A stretch of DNA of 62,000 bases from Phoronis australis. Its lineage: Eukaryota; Phoronida; Phoronidae. The stretch lies in NCBI GenBank assembly GCA_002633005.1, contig NMRA01000164.1, forward strand, positions 372,489 to 434,488, in the 5' to 3' direction. The notes below the pieces were generated by a model. It made no database searches and was not told the origin of the DNA. It saw only the letters and a list, made by a program, of their open reading frames with translations. Shown here piece after piece: positions 1-12,092 of this stretch (position 1 is its first letter; every line of letters starts with the position of its first letter). The translations under genes were made by a program, and so were the position numbers.

Positions 1-90
1 GAGTTATTTGAGATTTTCTGATAACGCTGTTCCTTTGTTGAGCGCTCTTGCTGCATTGATTTTGGTTTATCTTCTATTGAACTAGACTGT

Positions 91-410
91 AGCCTATTTC
101 TTATTGATTTATGACATCTAAGTTCGTCATATGAATGTTGTGATGTTGTTCATCATCGCCACCACCGGCATCATATTCGTCATCATCTTCGTAATCATCT
201 CCGTCGTCATGTCTTTTCTGTTAATTTCGCCAAGTGTCGCTCAAAACTATAGCCTTTTTCTTACTGATTTCGTACTTCAACATTCGTCATGTGTATGTTG
301 TTATTACTTCTTGTGTTCAACCTCGCCGCCATCGTCGTCATATTCGTCATCTTCGTCATCATCATTATCGTCATCTTCTTGGTTAATTTCGCCAAGGTTC
401 GCTCCTCGGA
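91..410. repeat. Tandem duplication of a ~162-bp unit
   Basis: Two successive units end in nearly the same words (TTAATTTCGCCAAG near 221 and 383, spacing 162). Both contain runs of TCATC/TCGTC trinucleotides and a shared TAGCCT..TTCTTA.TGATTT opening. A third, partial copy of the unit end lies at about 1770-1830 (TTAATTCCGCCAAGTGTCGC). The reading frames through it are serine-, isoleucine- and phenylalanine-rich low-complexity translations of the trinucleotide runs and are not credible proteins. Confidence 0.75.
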
Positions 411-531
411 GCGCTTTCATTTTTTTTTGTTTGTTCGCACTCTACAGGTCGCAATTTTCGTCCGATTTTCACGAAATTTGCACACAACGTGTAGATCGGA
501 AAGTCCTAGAAGCCTATTGTTTTTGGTCATG

Positions 532-575
532 ATCGGATACAAAATGGCGGACGTGGCGGCCATTTTGTATCCGAT
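532..575. repeat. Perfect 17-bp inverted repeat with 10-base loop
   Basis: The arm at 532-548 (ATCGGATACAAAATGGC) is the exact reverse complement of 559-575. Each arm holds an AAAATGGC core resembling the centre of a YY1 site, so the palindrome presents the motif on both strands. It may be the tip of an old inverted-repeat transposon or a conserved hairpin; the sequence does not decide. Confidence 0.8.
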
Positions 576-680
576 TTCACAGTCAAATAATCGTAGAGGT
601 CGCATTTTTCGACCTATATGGCTGAAAATCGGTACGAATATACTAGAACGCATGTGCTACAATTATTTAGAAAATTGTGC

Positions 681-701
681 ACTTCCGGTTAAAGATGGCG
701 G
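681..701 (+). promoter_or_regulatory. ETS-like plus YY1-like motif pair, copy 1
   Basis: ACTTCCGGT (ETS/GABP core) at 681-689 is followed two bases later by AAGATGGCGG (YY1 consensus core) at 692-701. The pair is typical of TATA-less promoters of housekeeping genes, but here it sits in repeat-like DNA with no convincing gene, so function is only inferred. Confidence 0.35.
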
Positions 702-841
702 AAATATTGGACGTGGTGCATGCGCACCCCAAAATATGGCCAAAAACGTTTTCTCCTGTAGAGGGTGTATTTGCAAACCAATTACTTTCAAACTGGTCAC
801 GTGTTTATTGAGTTTAATAAGCTTTTATAAAAAATTATTGA

Positions 842-868
842 ACCGGAAGTCACTTTCAAGATGGCGGG
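842..868. promoter_or_regulatory. ETS-like plus YY1-like motif pair, copy 2
   Basis: ACCGGAAGT at 842-850 is the reverse-orientation ETS core. AAGATGGCGGG at 858-868 is a YY1-like core. The same two motifs as at 681-701 recur within 160 bases with the ETS site inverted, which suggests a duplicated module inside a repeat rather than a single promoter. Confidence 0.35.
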
Positions 869-1083
869 TGTGGGGCATGTTCACACGGTTTCAATCGCTC
901 TGGTGTCGCACTTTTTATGGGAAGAGCAAATGACGTGAATTTTTGCATGTGGATTCCTTGAAGTATGGCCTTTCAAAAAGTCTGCGAGAGCGTATTTTTC
1001 AGACTTACCGTTTTCGAGTTAATTGACTTTGCATTTCAAAAAAACGGCAAATTTTTAATTTTCTCGAAAAAGTTTTGGAGTTT

Positions 1084-1760
1084 TGCCAAACTACCACTTT
1101 AGATAGAGTTTTGAACGGGCTTTCAGGAGATATTTTCCATTTTGCGCTACGACGTCTACTTTTTGAATTATTCGACATTTTCGGTTACCGTTGTTCCTTC
1201 GGTCACACGCAGCTGGCAGGCTTTCAGCTCACTTTGTTTTGGTTATGCCTAGTTGACCCAGACTGACCCAGCCAGCACTGTCCTACTGTAAAGCATGGCT
1301 CGTCCGTAATGTTGCGCCATCTATTGTACTTTATTGTAGTTGATTGTATGCTCTATCAAAGTACGTAGAGTTGTGGACGGGCTTTCAGACGATATTTTCC
1401 ATTTTGCACTACAACGTCTACTTTTGAATTATTCGAGATTTTCGAATGCCGTTGTTCCTTCGGTCACTTATGAAAGGACGCAGCTGGCTGGCTTTCAGTT
1501 CACTTTATTTTGGTTATGCCTAGTTGACCCAGACTGACCGAGCCAGCACTGTCCTACTGCAGACTGGACCGTCATGTTGCGCCATCTATTGTTCTTTATT
1601 GTAGTTGATTGTATGCTCTCTATTTGATTTCTTCGCTAGTCACATGGATGTTATCGTGTTTGTCAAACTACCATTTAAGATAGAGTTTTGAACGGACTTT
1701 CATTCTGTATTGTAGTTGACTGTATGCTCTCAATTTGATTTCTTCGCTAGTCACATGAAT
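1084..1760. repeat. Tandem complex repeat, two full ~261-bp units and a partial third
   Basis: The words GGGCTTTCAG.(A/C)GATATTTTCC at 1118 and 1379 mark units 261 bases apart. They share long stretches ending in the word ATGTTGCGCCATCTATTG. A third shorter copy begins near 1658 (GTCAAACTACCATTTAAGAT) and holds GGACTTTC at 1694. The recurrent phrase TGTAGTTGATTGTATGCTCT closes each unit. Translations of adjacent copies look alike only because the DNA is duplicated. No gene is called here. Confidence 0.85.
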
Positions 1761-2561
1761 GATATCGCGTTCGTCGTCTTTTCGATTAATTCCGCCAAGT
1801 GTCGCTTCTCCGAGCGCTCTCGTTGTTTTTTTAGCCAGTTAAACAGGGCGAAATGCAAGTTTCAGCATAAATCTTTACCAGGGGAACCATATACAAGATA
1901 AAAAATATAAACAAAGTTAGGAAAAGATAAGTTTGTGTGAATTCATTAGTCGCTTATACGTAGCATGCAAGATAAGATCAGCAAACCAAAAGTATTGCGC
2001 AAATCTTACGCCAACAAAATTTGCACGCAAGTGGACGAGAACAGACGCACCGTTTACCCCAGAATATCCGGTGAAGTCCTTAGCATCTCATGGGCTTGAT
2101 GGCGCCATCACAGATAGAAGTGAGCTAGTCGCTATTCATGGGCTTGGCTGAACGTGCTGAATGAAATAATTGCGGTCGTAAACCAAACAAAACACGCCTG
2201 GTGAGTGTTGAATTTCAAAGTCAAAAACTGAACACTAAGTAAGACAAAAGACCAACACCGCTGCTTTTAAAATTGAAAAGTAGAAAATAGCCGTCATTGA
2301 ATTTTTAAAATTGAGGCATTATAACAGAAATTAGCAAATAAATTTTCTTCAGCATCGAGCTAAGCAAGGAGCATTAATTTGTGAATCGATTACGATAGGT
2401 TAGTCACAGTCTGGCTTAGGCTTGCTTGGGCCTTGGGGGTAACAAAACCCCAAATGTTAGCGTAGGATTTGCCTCGTACAAAAATATTTCAGTGTAAAAG
2501 GAACAAAAAATACGCCAAATTACTGTTCAAACAACTATTGCAATAATTAGCATTTCCTAAA

Positions 2562-2606
2562 ACAATACAAATAGTAATACAATACAAATAGTAATACAAT
2601 ACAAAC
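2562..2606. repeat. 17-bp minisatellite, about 2.6 copies
   Basis: The unit ACAATACAAATAGTAAT is repeated head to tail without mismatch and then breaks off into ACCCACTCGG. It is a short local expansion with no gene association. Confidence 0.85.
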
Positions 2607-4226
2607 CCACTCGGTCATTCTTCATTCCCGTAAGTACAAGGAAACGACCTTAGATAATTCCCAATCAAACGTAATTAGTTATTCCAAACAAGCTAAATGC
2701 ATATAGTTAAATGTCAGGAGCTCAATTCCTTCGAGGAAAGTTCTACCAGCGAAGAGAACACGGCAAGCGAAGATGAGCATCGCCAAAGCTAAAAAAGTCG
2801 ATAGACCATGCGAGAGTAATTAGACCCGGACTCATTAGTATTCTGTGGGAAAATTAAACTAGTTAAGGTTCAACTGTAGCAATGACACTTTGCACATGTA
2901 CAGCAAATGTAATTTGTCATTATACGGAATGACTGATTTCTTATAATTAGCGTTGTGAGTTAGCATCAAGCAAGGAAAAAATCGGCGTCACCAATTCCTG
3001 TGTTAGTTAATGAGAAGTTGAGAAACATTAACCAATACTTTCAGAGATGGATAGCATGAAATTCCAAATAGCAAACATTCAAGACATGTGTTCAGTGAAA
3101 GGAGAGTACAAATATGACTTCTGCTACTAAGATTCCATTTTGCGTTTTGTTGAACAATGTCCCATGAATTGACAAGTTATAACCAACTGATATTTTACAA
3201 TGTTGGCTTTTTCATTGAGTCATTTCAAAATCCCACCACTCAACGAAACTAAAAATTTTGTGGACAAATTTCAAATTATTCATCACATACCAACATTGTT
3301 ATGCCCAACACAGACTTGGACAAAAAAATGAACAGGAAACAAAAGAATATTTCACAAAAGCAGCAACTTGTCGAATGAGAGGAATGACTTAAAGTACAAA
3401 ATCTCAGGTTTGGGTTGTTTTAAGAAGTAAATATCTTCTCGTATTTGAATTGTCATATACTTTTGTTATTCACAATAACTTATGCTTCTGCAATTACCCA
3501 ATGCACTTGCAATGGCTGAATCATGATCAGAGTTTCAATTCTCTCAATCGAACATGTGACGACATGAGCAGTGTTTACAATAGCCGATGATGTAGAATAG
3601 GTCTGACTTTTATGAGGAATTCGAGCAACTTTTTGACGACAAAGTTAATGTTAATGAACTGGGACTAGTTGGTTCCTAGACTGGGATGAGTACGGGTGTC
3701 GGTGTTGTACGAAGTAGCTCCAAAGTCGCTTCATTTAGTCCACAGTGACAGCGCAATTGGTGGCGCTTGAGCCTGCTGTGGTTGTGGGATATGGTGAGCA
3801 AGTAAACAAGACCAAAATGATAAGCCTTCGTTGTTTTTAAATTTACTATTATAGTTAGTGTGCTGAGAACAAGATTTGAAAAGATTTGGAATCATTACTG
3901 ATTGCAATTACGATGCCAAAACGATGTAAACAGTGCGACTCTCCCGATCACTAATTGTCGAAACACTGCTTATGACATCAAATGCACTCTGGTGACCTTA
4001 TCAGTTTATTGGAAGCGTTTGAGTACAAATTGCAAATAATTGATGAATGACTGGACTTATGAGCAGGACTGTGCTTACTAGTGTTACGATGTAATAAACC
4101 AGGTATTGAAGTGTACATTTTATTGGAATTGACCCAGACAGACATGCAATGAACATCTTTTCAAAACAACATTTGAGGCACTATTTAGAAACTCCTAGCT
4201 GTTCTGCCATGCCACTGACTACAGTA

Positions 4227-4255
4227 GTGATGGTGGTAGTGGTGGTGGTGGTGGT
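4227..4255. repeat. (GTG)n microsatellite
   Basis: Interrupted GTG/GTA trinucleotide run. The valine-rich frame across it is a by-product of the repeat. Confidence 0.85.
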
Positions 4256-5227
4256 ACCTCAAGGAACCCCTAGATGGCAGCATGTGATCTGTTGTCAATT
4301 GGTTCCCTCAAGTCTGTCACTAGCAGACCACTGACCAACGCCCACAGCAAAAGCACATGCGAAATACCATAGTGGTGGGTTAAACAAAGACCCAAATGAC
4401 AAGAACTGATTATGGGATACGGTAAACTCTCATCAATTTAGGACACGATACGGTAGACAAGAGAAAACTTTATTTTTACACTTTCTTTATACACGATAAG
4501 TAGCACAAACTTAAAGCTATACCAGTTTTAACTTGTAACTTAGCTAACAGCGGACGTTTTGAGAAACTGTGGGCATTCACAGCATTTGAAAAATGAAAAA
4601 AGGTTAATTTTAGCAATTACTTTTGTCCAAAATGGGTGAGATTTTACATTACTCCGAATCGACCCAGTGTGCAAGAAAAAAACAGCCCACTGTCACTTTG
4701 GAACAAAATGTACACAACAGTCCAGTTTTTATTCAGAAATCTTACTGGCATGGAATAGTATACAAGTAAGACTTGCATATAGTGGAGTCATCTGCTTGAA
4801 GACCAGGAGGGCAGTCTTTTTTCTGTAGTGGGAACCAAGCTTCTAAATCTGGGGCGATATTTATCTGGCCAAAATGAAAAAATGTGGCAAAAAGGTAGAG
4901 CTGTGCTCCATGTGTATACCTATACGAAAGAAGGCTAACATGACCTATATTCAAACCTAATCAGGAAAAAGTCTACCAAAGCTACATCCTATAAAAGCTT
5001 AACTGCTAGTTCCTAGTGTGGGTCGCTAGATTTGCCAGCATTTTAAAATCATATCATGCAGAGCACCGAAATGTGAATCAAGCAAACAGAGTGATTGCCC
5101 ATCTCACTTTTTATACTCACTTAACCTTAACTGATATAACTGATATCCGGAATTTATATCAAACGGTGAAATAGAAAATCAAATAATTCAAGCAATAATC
5201 CACCGCTAGTCCCCGTTACAATGAGTG

Positions 5228-5274
5228 CCCCCCCCAGGTTTGAAGACTGAAAGACTTCAAACCGGGGGGGGGGG
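5228..5274. repeat. Poly-C/poly-G capped hairpin
   Basis: Eight C residues followed by AGGTTTGAAG (5228-5245) pair with CTTCAAACC followed by a run of eleven G (5255-5274). The stem is about 18 pairs with one A-G mismatch and a 9-base loop. The uninterrupted G run is also a possible G-quadruplex or polymerase-slippage site. It could be the core of a decayed MITE. Confidence 0.75.
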
Positions 5275-5889
5275 AGCAGTAGTCTGCTGGGAAAAAAACT
5301 TATGATACGGTCGGTATTTTAAGTCTCTAACGACCCATTTTCATTAAACTTTAATGGAAGTATTATTGTTGATATGCTTGCAAAACTTGTCACTTGTGAG
5401 TTAGGTGAGGTGTCAAAATTTCTTGAATGCAGCACTGTTCTGCCATATTACTCGCCTTTAGTGAACATACATGTCTGGCAGGCAAGCAGTCAGAGCAACA
5501 CCCACATCTGATCAGGCTAGAGGCTCTCTAGTGAATAGTTCTAACATGTCACTCAAGCTAATAATTCTAGCAAAGGAGGGTGTGGGAACATGTAAACACA
5601 ATGATAGTTGGCCATCTTTGTCCCACAAGCATTGGTTGTCAACGAAAGCGTCATGACAGTTTCACAATGTCTTTGGGGCAGTTGCAATAAAAGCAACTAT
5701 ACACAAACAACCATCAAGGAAAAGTGCTCCTCACTGATCAGCTGAATAAACATCTGGATAAACAAGCACAAAGTGAAAGAAATTGATATTCCTAAGGTAT
5801 CACAAATATTTGTTATTTTCATATGTAAGTGAATAGACAATTAAAAGCAGTATTTCGCCTGATTGCTGGATAAAAAATGAAAATCAAAT

Positions 5890-6050
5890 TTACCTTTTAC
5901 TCTCATAAAATCGGTCTCAAGAGATTCTTTACTATGACAGGATTCTATTTCTATCATTGAAAACCATCAGCAAATCAAGACAATGATGTCAGTTTATTGG
6001 TGATGGCTAACCCTAAAATTGAGAATTCAAACAAAAGTCATACCACAGTA
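5890..6050. repeat. Dispersed repeat family Q, copy
   Basis: Words such as AGGATTCTATTTC, AACCATCAGC and TTTATTGGTG..GG are shared in the same order with 48490-48640 and 58725-58860. Divergence is high, so this is an old interspersed family. No coding content is seen. Confidence 0.6.
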
Positions 6051-7900
6051 AGGATTATCAGATCGATTTCTTTTGAGTAAGAGGCCCAATTCGATATCTG
6101 TTTTTCAGCTAAACAAAGCGAAAGGCAGCTTTAAACACGTGGAACACATGTGGGTGACAGCACATGTGTCTCACAAAAATATGGCCTCGGAGATATCCCC
6201 GATTTATGACATTAAGCCACCAGTAGATACTAATCAGTTTCAAATGCAGTCAACTTGCATCACTTGCGCATCATTTGTGCTATGAAATAGTTTACCCACT
6301 TAGTGTACTCTTATGTTCGATGACAATGCGGCAAAATTTCACCAATTTAGCGCACAGTGTAGTGGATAAGTGAAATCTTATTTTCTCGTTTTTTTCATAA
6401 CAGACACGTAGAACCAAATTAACACTTTTCCATGTTCACGCCCTGCACAATAGCTATCAGTAGACAACATTTTGAAAAATTGTAGACGTTCACAATAATG
6501 TAAGACGCCCTTGAAAAATGAAAAAAGAGCAATTTAGTTGATAATTTCGTCCAAAATATTACTGTATAGTCACCAAACATAACAATACACTGTGATACAA
6601 CTACAGTTGTTTAAATGGAGCAGACATAAGTGAATGAAGTCCAACATGTCAATGGGCTCAAAGGCTTCGTATCGTGGATATACCGCAAAGTACAACAGTT
6701 TGTTAGATTCCCCAGGACTCACTTAGACTTGTCTCCCTCTATGTGGTAAGATTTTCAGTAAAATATGATCAAAAAACACATTGGGGTGAATCTGTTGTAG
6801 CATACTTGCTAACAACTTCTGCTATATTGGCTTTGAGCTCGTGTGACCATAACAACAGTAACTATGGTGGGCGTGGTCCGATTGCGTTCCTCGGAACTAT
6901 CCATTGACAGGGCTGGTGGGGATGTACAGTCAACTTGGGAGGAAGCCATGCCCTTTTAAGGGGGATAGCAAAGGCAATTGTTTTGAGTGAGGCATATCAT
7001 TTGATGCAATCTCAGGTACCCATCTTTAACCCTGGTTGTCCTGAGGTATTATGCTGGTATAAATTTATAGTAGTACCCCCAACTGATTACAGTGTTTCTC
7101 CATAAATTTTGCACAAAAGTAATTGCCAAAGTTGTCATTTTTCAAAGCCCGGTTACTTTGCTAACAATAACGGAGACTAATAAATGTTTTATGTAATCTA
7201 TACAGTACAAACTGTGCTTGTACTACACTAGATTCTTCATCAATATCTTTGTGGAAAAATTAGACAAAGTTGAATGTCGTGCGTCAGTCAGACTGTGTGC
7301 TATACAGGTGAAGAATTATTGTGTGTGTAAGAGAGGCCCCTTCCCTATGATAGGTCGATGATAGAACCCTTCAAAACACGCAGAAAGTAAATGTCCGCTT
7401 TCGTTAGCGACCATACAAGGTCTTAAGTTGATAAGTCAGTTAAGTTTGGGCTGATCAATACCCATCACACATACCAGTGTTGTCCGTAGCGACACTCGTT
7501 GTGTGCAAAAGAAGCTTCTTCTACAAGACAAGGTCAACGCTCTCAACATGTCAGACCATAACTAAGACTTGTTATTGCATAACCACATACATTAGACCAG
7601 CATCACCAGCTTACATCATGCCTGAAGTAACACGAAACAGCAATTAAGATATATTTAATCAACGAATACTCAATTAATATGGATATTTGGGGAGAAATTG
7701 TGCAACTCTCACGATCTCATTAAGCTGCAGCCGTTAATGAGTTTACCTGGGACAATCACCTTTGAAGTTAATCTTTTTTTCAATTGCACTGGATATTAAG
7801 AGTTCAACACTAAAATAACATGTGATCCAAAATTAGTCCCATTTTTGCAACTATTTTTATGGAAATACAGCATGTCATGAAGCAGATTTTGCAAAGTTGG
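6051..7900. other. Intergenic DNA with old repeat fragments
   Basis: There is no supported gene. Part of 7085-7300 resembles 47580-47800 and 47980-48200 (shared AATTGCCAAA, CATTTTTCAAAG, TTTTATGT.ATCTAT). It therefore belongs to dispersed family Q. Confidence 0.55.
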
Positions 7901-8602
7901 TGAATGGATGCGAAGGAAGGAGGGATGGTAAGGATGGAAGAGGTTAGAAGATGGGAATCGTAAGGCAGGGAATCAAACAGATGGAAAGCACAGATGGTGA
8001 GTCAGGTAGGGATGGGTTGGTGGGAGGAGATGAGGATGAATGGGAGAGGAGTGAAGGGTGGGTGGAAGGAGGGATGGATTGGTGGAAGGGGAGGATGAAT
8101 GGCAGATGGATGAACGATACGTGGAAGGAGAGATGAGTTGGTGGTAAGGGAGGAGGATGAATGGAAGAGGAGTGAAGGATGGGTGGAAGGAGGGATGGGT
8201 TGGTGGGAGGAGAGGATGAATGGGAGAGCAGTGAAGGATAGTCGGAAGGAGGGATGGGTAGGAGGGAAGGGTGGATGGGTGGGAGGGAAGGAAGAAGGTA
8301 TGGGTGAGGGGTGAAGGATGGATGGATAGAATGGAAGGAAGATGGGTGGGTGGGAGAGAAGGAAGTATGGGTGGGATGGAAGGCACGATGTACGCGTGAG
8401 GAGTGAAGGACGGACGGATACGACGGGAGAGGAGGAAGGATGAATAGGTTTGAGTCAGGAGTGAAGGATGGATGGATTATGATGGAAGGATGGATAGGAT
8501 GAAGGAACGATGCACTGTTGAGAGGGAGTGAAGGATGGACAGATGGGAGAAAAGGGTGAGCGAGAGAGGGAAGGACAGATGCTCTTTGGAAGGAAAGGAA
8601 AG
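7901..8602. repeat. Purine-rich GGATGG/GGAAGG satellite with ~60-bp higher-order unit
   Basis: About 700 bases are almost entirely G and A plus T on the + strand, built from GGAAGGA, GGATGG and GTGAAGG words. The phrase GATGGGTTGGTGGG and its variants recur at 8011, 8073, 8132, 8194 and 8253, alternating 62 and 59 bases apart, so a ~60-bp unit overlies the short words. The strong strand asymmetry produces long His-Pro-Ser frames on the - strand (for example 7944-8612) that are artefacts. Confidence 0.92.
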
Positions 8603-9276
8603 GTGTAGACACAGTAAGTCAATGAGGTAGCGATGGAGCAGGGCTGGGTTCAACGCAAGAATTCCACAATTAAAGCTAGAGGGTCACTTGCTTTGTTTGT
8701 AATGCATGTCAATATCTCTTTAACATTTGGGTGATCTTGAATTTTTTGAGTTTCTTGAGTCTACGAAATGCAGGCCATGAAAGAGAGTAAAGAGAAAAGA
8801 CACACCGCAAGAGCTACAGAATCGGAAAAACACAGAGATAGAAATAAGACTGACCATTTATGCAGACTACCAGGAACGAGGAAAGCTTACTATAGGTGTA
8901 AAATCTTTGCACAAGAACGAAAACAGCATGACATCAGATTATGAATTTTGCAGGTTGATGTAGTTAGACGAGTCACTACACGCCATACAATATTCAAATA
9001 CCTCAATGACATTGCAAGATAATCTGAATTTTTCTAGTCAAGATTGCTTCCCTATGTAAGAAATTTAAGGGACATTATAGTATAAGCAACAAATGTTTTG
9101 AGCGCAGAAGAATTAAATCAACAGACAAAAAACAGGTCCAATATTTAAGTATAATAAAATGCTTTGTCATCACATGACCCTGCATTACATTAACACAAAG
9201 TTGTATAACATGTTGTGAGTTGTTATGGCGCAAGTAGTTACGGCTCGAGTTTTCACGACACAAGTTGTTCCACTTC
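8603..9276. other. Intergenic DNA
   Basis: No gene, RNA or repeat is recognised. TTTAAGGGACATTATAG near 9062 resembles the end of a TTAA-type inverted-repeat transposon, but I found no partner end. Confidence 0.5.
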
Positions 9277-9663
9277 AGTCACATTTACACGATATTAAGA
9301 TCACAAATGTATCAGCGTGAGTCATTTACATGAAAACTGTCTGCGCATGCTCACACAAACAACAGCGAACATCCAAACCACGTGGAAAGCCAGCGCATCA
9401 CCTGTATATGAATATAAATATGGTACTGCGCAAGCGTAATAGAGATGATCCCTTCCGCCATGTCTGTTTGTGTTTAGGCGTATAGTAAACACTGGAGCAA
9501 ATGATCGAGTGCAACTTGCTCTATATCTCAAACCAGTGTCAAAAATGGCCTCTGCAGTGGCAACTTGCTCTGTGTCGGTCGTGTTTACACACGTACTTGC
9601 GCACAATCAGCTGTTCTATGTCAGCTGCTCCGTGTCAAATGTTCCTTGTGTAAATGCGACTAA
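9277..9663. mobile_element. Non-autonomous TIR element, family M, copy 1
   Basis: The left end reads CAGTCACATTTACACGAT. The right end reads GTGTAAATGCGACTA, its imperfect inverse. The interior shares GAGATGATCCCTTCCGCC and GCAACTTGCTCTA with copies at 40675-41095 and, inverted, 34027-34118. There is no transposase frame. It is a MITE-like element of about 390 bp, superfamily not determined. Confidence 0.6.
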
Positions 9664-11663
9664 TAACACATTATGTCTACTGTATCAAGTTTTAGCATAC
9701 CGGTATCATTTTTAACACCAAATCTTTTAAGACACAGGGAGAAAGCATGCAACTATTAATTACCACAAGGAATAATGCAGAGCTTTACGATATTTGGTTG
9801 AAAGCTTAAACACGATCAACGTACAAAAATCACCAAAGAAATGACTTCTGTACCATATCATTGGTATTTCATTAACTTGTAATTTGCCCCTGCGTTGCAA
9901 TCTATGGAGAAAATGCATTAATTTTTCCACATTAAAAGTGATTGACGTACTGTATAATTCACAAAGTCATTAAATACTTCAGAAACCCAGGGCCTAATTA
10001 CATCTAACTGCCATTAATTGCACCGATGTACACCATGCAAAGCCTCACATGTTACAGTCTTTGTTTTCACATCTAAGCATGATGTATCTAGCAAAAGTAA
10101 AACACAATCCTTATGTTACGTCATCTAAAACCAACAAATTTTAAAAACTAAGTTTTTGTCAATAATTGCGGTCCAATCTTTTCAAGTTCGACAGAGACTG
10201 TAACAGAATACTTTGGTGTCAAGAAAGATTACACAACAAGATTATGGTAACCCTCTTTTCTATTTCGCACAAACATAAGTGGCAAAGTAACTTTTTTCTA
10301 CTTTTAAGGCTGATTACATTAAATTTTACAAGTTCTGTGATTCAGTATAAAAATGTTAATCACGAAGTCAATTTTCTCACGAAGCTCAAGTCTACTGAAA
10401 AATTTGAAAATAACATTTCACAGATCTGCCGTATTACGTGTTATATTAAAGAGAGCATACTATATATTATTTAAAACTTGATTGAATAACATTATAAAGT
10501 CTGCTTCATACGTTTTATATAAAAGGAGAATCATAACCATTTGAGTCCAAGACGTGGGCATTCATTATCATTTGTGATAAAAACAGAGACCAGAGACAGC
10601 TGAAATTTCTGAAAATTGCTCACCAGAGGTCAGTGTCTACTCGGATTTCACTGATTTTCGGTCATGAGGACAGTTAGCTCCCGTTGTGACCACCAACACA
10701 CAGTTGTGTTTGTCCTTCGACTTATGTTGACAACCAAAGATTATCACTGAAAATAAATGTTATCGGTCAAAGTCATTAAGTAAATGTTAAGAAGAAGCAC
10801 TGTCATGTCCTGTGGGAATAAAGAGATTACATGGACAAAACCAATTTTGTTTAAATAATTTTCATAAAACTTTTAAAACAATTCTTTGACATAATAAATA
10901 AATAGCAGAGCTAAGAAATAAATATTTTAATATTCATTTCTTAGCTCTGCTCTGCTCTGCTTAAAAGTTATTTTTTATATCAAGCATGCTTGACAGCTTT
11001 ATTCGAGAATGAAATCTCATACTGATGCTGAAAAATTGAAAGGTTTTATTGGCATATAACAAAGTATCTTATGTGTACTATTTTTAGGAAGGATATGCAG
11101 GAAATCAGGTAATTGGGGCAAACCAAAAGTGCTCAGTCGTGACACAGCCATCATTTTTCATATGCAGAATTCTGACTTAAGCCTAGTAATTAGTGAATGC
11201 TTGCACTTTTTCTTTCATCGGCAGTTAATTAGTTTATCTGCCTGGCGGATCTAAATCTGCACTTTGTCAGTTGAGACAAGCAGGTTCAAGTACACAGCTA
11301 CGGCTGAGTTTTTCCTGTCAGATAATTACATTTTCTCATAAAAATGGCATTCTTCTCTCTCCTTGTCTATACTAATTTAATCAGTGTGTTTATGTTGGAT
11401 GTTTGATATGCAAATGACGATACCAGGATTAAACACCCCAGTTTTTGCTGGCTTTTATCAAGTTTGGACGGAGATTTTTAGAACAAAATTGCATTTCAGG
11501 CATAGGCCCAGACTTTTTCATGCTTTATACACATATAAGTTCCTAAAACTTGTAATGGGATCAAAAGCTCATTCTACCATATTTCTGCCGTGTTTTGTCA
11601 ACTCAGTTAGCTAATATCAGACAAGTTGCTGACATCCCACACAGACTAAGCCTAAGACAATTC
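9664..11663. other. Intergenic DNA
   Basis: Very AT-rich. I see no supported coding exon; the open frame at 10166-10474 has the composition of translated AT-rich intergenic DNA and no motif. A palindrome at 10904 is listed separately. Confidence 0.55.
10904..10951. repeat. 48-bp near-perfect palindrome
   Basis: The 23-base arms 10904-10926 and 10929-10951 pair with one mismatch around a 2-base centre. The flanks repeat CTCTGCTCTGCT on the right and AATAAATAAAT on the left. The loop is too short for a usual microRNA precursor. It is more likely a palindromic transposon core or a hairpin left by repair. Confidence 0.8.
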
Positions 11664-12092
11664 CAAGGTACCTAAACTACACGGTCAACGGACTCATAAA
11701 CACGGGCACGGACGCATGAACACGACTCACGGACCTGCAAACACCGTCCACTGACTCACAAACACGGGAATGGACTCACAAAACACGATACACGCACCCA
11801 AATACACGGGACACGGACTCACATTCACGAGGAAACACGGTTAACGGACCGCCAAACACGGGTCACGGACTCATCGGCTTCCTGGGTCAGCTGACATCTT
11901 CATTTTGTCCGTGACCCGTGTTTGGCGGTCCGTTAACCGTGCTTCCTCGTGAATGTGAGTCCGTGTCCCGTGTATTTGGGTGCGTGGATCGTGTTTTTGA
12001 GTCCGTTCCCGTGTTTGTGAGTCAGCGGACGGTGTTTGCATGTCCGTGAGTCGTGTTTATGAGTCCGTTGACCGTGTAGTTTAGGTACCTTG
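11664..12092. mobile_element. Fold-back transposon or long palindromic MITE with 5-bp target duplication
   Basis: The left arm (11664-11870) and right arm (11907-12092) are near-perfect reverse complements separated by a 36-base centre. Outer ends are CAAGGTACC and GGTACCTTG, bounded on both sides by AATTC (11659-11663 and 12093-12097), which looks like a 5-bp target-site duplication. The arms are degenerate tandem repeats of a ~20-bp unit around ACGGACTCA.AAACACGG. The left arm holds one extra unit (about 20 bases near 11703-11724) that the right arm lacks. No coding capacity is present. A transcript would form a duplex of about 185 base pairs. Confidence 0.88.

Larger units (their letters stand above)
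1870..5889. other. Intergenic DNA without recognisable gene
   Basis: AT-rich sequence in which I see no coding exon, RNA gene or intact transposon. It holds a 17-bp tandem repeat at 2562, a GTG run at 4227 and a poly-C/poly-G hairpin at 5228, listed separately. A stretch near 4555-4640 resembles one near 6465-6560 (both contain GAAAAATGAAAAAAG and TCCAAAAT), so part of it is old dispersed repeat. Confidence 0.6.

Noticed and set aside
131-933. + strand frames of 133 and 214 codons
   Set aside because: They read through trinucleotide runs and tandem-duplicated repeat. They are Ser/Ile/Phe/Val-rich with no domain, and the overlapping frames are equally open.
7944-8612. Long - strand open frames rich in His, Pro and Ser (222 and 137 codons)
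   Set aside because: They are the translation of the purine-rich satellite; all frames of such DNA stay open because stop codons are rare in it.
10904-10951. microRNA precursor
   Set aside because: The loop is two bases and the stem 23 pairs, too compact for a normal precursor.
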